This document shows, in pieces, positions 5,446 to 6,411 of a stretch of 6,411 bases of DNA. A model generated the notes under the pieces. It had not been told where the DNA came from and did not search any database. It saw only the letters and a list, made by a program, of their open reading frames with translations. This DNA is from Phycisphaeraceae bacterium. GTDB lineage: Bacteria; Planctomycetota; Phycisphaerae; Phycisphaerales; Phycisphaeraceae. A program made the translations under genes and the position numbers. How positions within the stretch are numbered: position 1 is the first letter of the stretch; each line of letters starts with the position of its first letter. The stretch covers positions 1-6,411 of the forward strand of contig PUNN01000114.1 in the NCBI GenBank assembly GCA_003552605.1, in the 5' to 3' direction.

Positions 5446-6196
5446 CGTGTTGATTCTGCTCATGCTCGCCGCCCTGCTCGGCGCGGTGGTATGGGTTCAG
5501 CACGAGCGCCACACCGAGCAGCAGCGTATCGCGCGCGTTCACGATGCCCTTGCCCAATTGAGTGAAGGCATGCGCTACGAGGCGGCCATGAGACAGGCCA
5601 TCGACGGGGATGACGGCTTCCCTCGCGCCATCTCCCCCCGTTGGTTCCCCAGCGGGCTGCCGACCAATAACCTGCTGCCGGCGGAACATCCATGGATCGA
5701 TGTGGCCCCTGAAGGCGACCGCGCTGAACACCCGCCCGACCCCATCGTCGAGTCGGCCATGCAGGCCGGCTTCTGGTACAACCCCAGCCGCGGCATCTTC
5801 CGGGCCCGCGTGCCGGCCCAGCTCAGCAAGGCCGCTTCGATCGAGTTGTACAACAAGGTCAACCACACCGACCTCGACACCGCGCCCGACCGGGATGAAA
5901 TGGCGAGGCGGCCCGAGCCCAACTGGCCGGATGGTGAGGAGGATAAACGCCTCGTACCAGTCAACGATCCCGCCGGCGGCGACCGGGATCACGGAGCCCA
6001 TCGCAACCGCGACAGCCGCGGGGCCGAGCGCCGCGAGTCGGCCCAGCCGCAAGACGCGGACGCGGATGCGGCCGAAAAGTCCGAGCCAGCAACCCGGCCG
6101 TCGCGCCCTCAACCCGCAGGTTCCCAAGGCAACGCCGATGACCAGTCCAAAGATGCCAGGCCCAGACCCCGCCGGCCCGGCGGACTGAGCGGATGA
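5429..6196 (+). CDS. membrane-anchored protein of unknown function, pseudopilin-like layout
   Basis: I do not recognise a named family. The 255 residues begin with a short positive N-terminus and one hydrophobic helix (about 5-23, VLILLMLAALLGAVVWV). An amphipathic, possibly coiled helix follows (about 25-58). A folded-looking region (about 63-148) contains RWFPSGLPTNNLLP, HPWIDVAPEGD, FWYNPSRGIFRARVP (115-129) and IELYNKVN. The last 100 residues are rich in Pro, Arg, Asp and Glu and look disordered. A membrane helix running into a coiled helix and then a compact beta region is the layout of type II secretion or type IV pseudopilins, but the Gly-Phe prepilin cleavage site is absent, so it may simply be a membrane-anchored periplasmic protein. 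ATG, good ribosome site, TGA stop at 6194-6196. It converges with the dehydrogenase 43 bases away. A longer minus-strand frame over the same bases is judged spurious. Confidence 0.7.
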   Translation: MRLVFDVLILLMLAALLGAVVWVQHERHTEQQRIARVHDALAQLSEGMRYEAAMRQAIDGDDGFPRAISPRWFPSGLPTNNLLPAEHPWIDVAPEGDRAEHPPDPIVESAMQAGFWYNPSRGIFRARVPAQLSKAASIELYNKVNHTDLDTAPDRDEMARRPEPNWPDGEEDKRLVPVNDPAGGDRDHGAHRNRDSRGAERRESAQPQDADADAAEKSEPATRPSRPQPAGSQGNADDQSKDARPRPRRPGGLSG

Positions 6197-6239
6197 ACCG
6201 CTGCGTTTACCTACCTCTCGCGCCAGGACAGCAGACGCC

Positions 6240-6411
6240 TCAGGCCGGATGCTCGGGCGCACGGCCTTCGAGCATGGCCCACACGTCCCGCACGACCCAG
6301 CTCATGTTCTCCATCGCCTCGTGGGTGCGTGAGGCAATGTGCGGCAGGAGCGTGACATTGGCAATGTCGGCAAGGGCGTAGTCCATCGGCGGCGGCTCGG
6401 GGTCATGCACA
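6240..6411 (-). CDS. D-isomer-specific 2-hydroxyacid dehydrogenase, C-terminal fragment
   Basis: The minus strand is open from the window edge to a TGA at 6242-6240 and encodes 56 residues. HDPEPPP near the edge matches the DxxxxEPLP segment of NAD-dependent 2-hydroxyacid dehydrogenases. NVTLLPHIASRT (18-29 of the fragment) carries the catalytic His24 in the LPHIAS motif. The terminal helix EAMENMSWVVRDVWAMLEG and the final RAPEHPA are also typical of the family. The family includes phosphoglycerate dehydrogenase (SerA), glyoxylate/hydroxypyruvate reductase and D-lactate dehydrogenase. There is no ACT domain after the catalytic part, so it is not the long E. coli-type SerA. The substrate cannot be told from this piece. 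The coenzyme-binding domain and start lie beyond the window edge. Confidence 0.85.
   Translation of the reverse strand, partial: VHDPEPPPMDYALADIANVTLLPHIASRTHEAMENMSWVVRDVWAMLEGRAPEHPA

Noticed and set aside
6188..6202. Hairpin AGCGG/CCGCT around the stop codon of the membrane protein gene as a terminator
   Set aside because: The stem is only 5 bp, includes the stop codon in its loop, and is followed by no real T-run.
5273..6262. A 329-codon minus-strand frame with hydrophobic stretches
   Set aside because: It is in antisense register with the 5429-6196 gene, overlaps the end of the dehydrogenase gene, and lacks known motifs. The + strand gene has a good ribosome site and a sensible domain order.

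Overview
The window is high-GC bacterial DNA carrying mostly ordinary housekeeping genes. It probably comes from a planctomycete-like bacterium, perhaps of the Phycisphaerae type. That guess rests on the leucyl-tRNA synthetase and on the style of the membrane-anchored protein on the right. The synthetase is 976 residues long, has an extra block of about 68 residues before its NWCP motif, lacks the second zinc cysteine pair, and carries KMGKS in place of KMSKS. The assignment is from memory of the family and was not tested by a search.

Left end (1-562): a possible 18-codon tail of a + strand gene stops at 57. About 500 bases without a convincing gene follow, between that tail and the convergent end of trpG. 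This stretch holds a strong 14-bp hairpin without a T-tract (168-201), which is a plausible terminator. It also holds a set of weaker, partly mutually exclusive hairpins.

Middle (563-5079): three minus-strand genes lie head to tail, reading right to left. They are a family 5 (UDGb-type) iron-sulfur uracil-DNA glycosylase, leuS (leucyl-tRNA synthetase), and a trpG/pabA-type glutamine amidotransferase. The gaps are 69 and 107 bases, so co-transcription is possible, but the three functions (DNA repair, translation, aromatic or folate synthesis) share no pathway. No trpE or pabB partner is visible.

Right part (5080-6411): a 349-base divergent region holds a conspicuous AT-rich island, the best promoter candidate in the window. 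It is followed on the + strand by a possible 46-codon small ORF. That ORF overlaps the start of a 255-residue membrane-anchored protein with a hydrophobic N-terminal helix and a long charged, proline-rich tail. After a 43-base convergent gap comes the C-terminal 56 codons of a minus-strand D-isomer-specific 2-hydroxyacid dehydrogenase, cut by the window edge.

The very long open frames antisense to leuS, udg and trpG are explained by codon bias: the real genes lack TTA, CTA and TCA codons. I found no tRNA, rRNA, CRISPR array, insertion sequence or clear new system. The points most worth checking are the structured convergent gap at 58-562, the divergent leader at 5080-5428 and the LeuRS variations.
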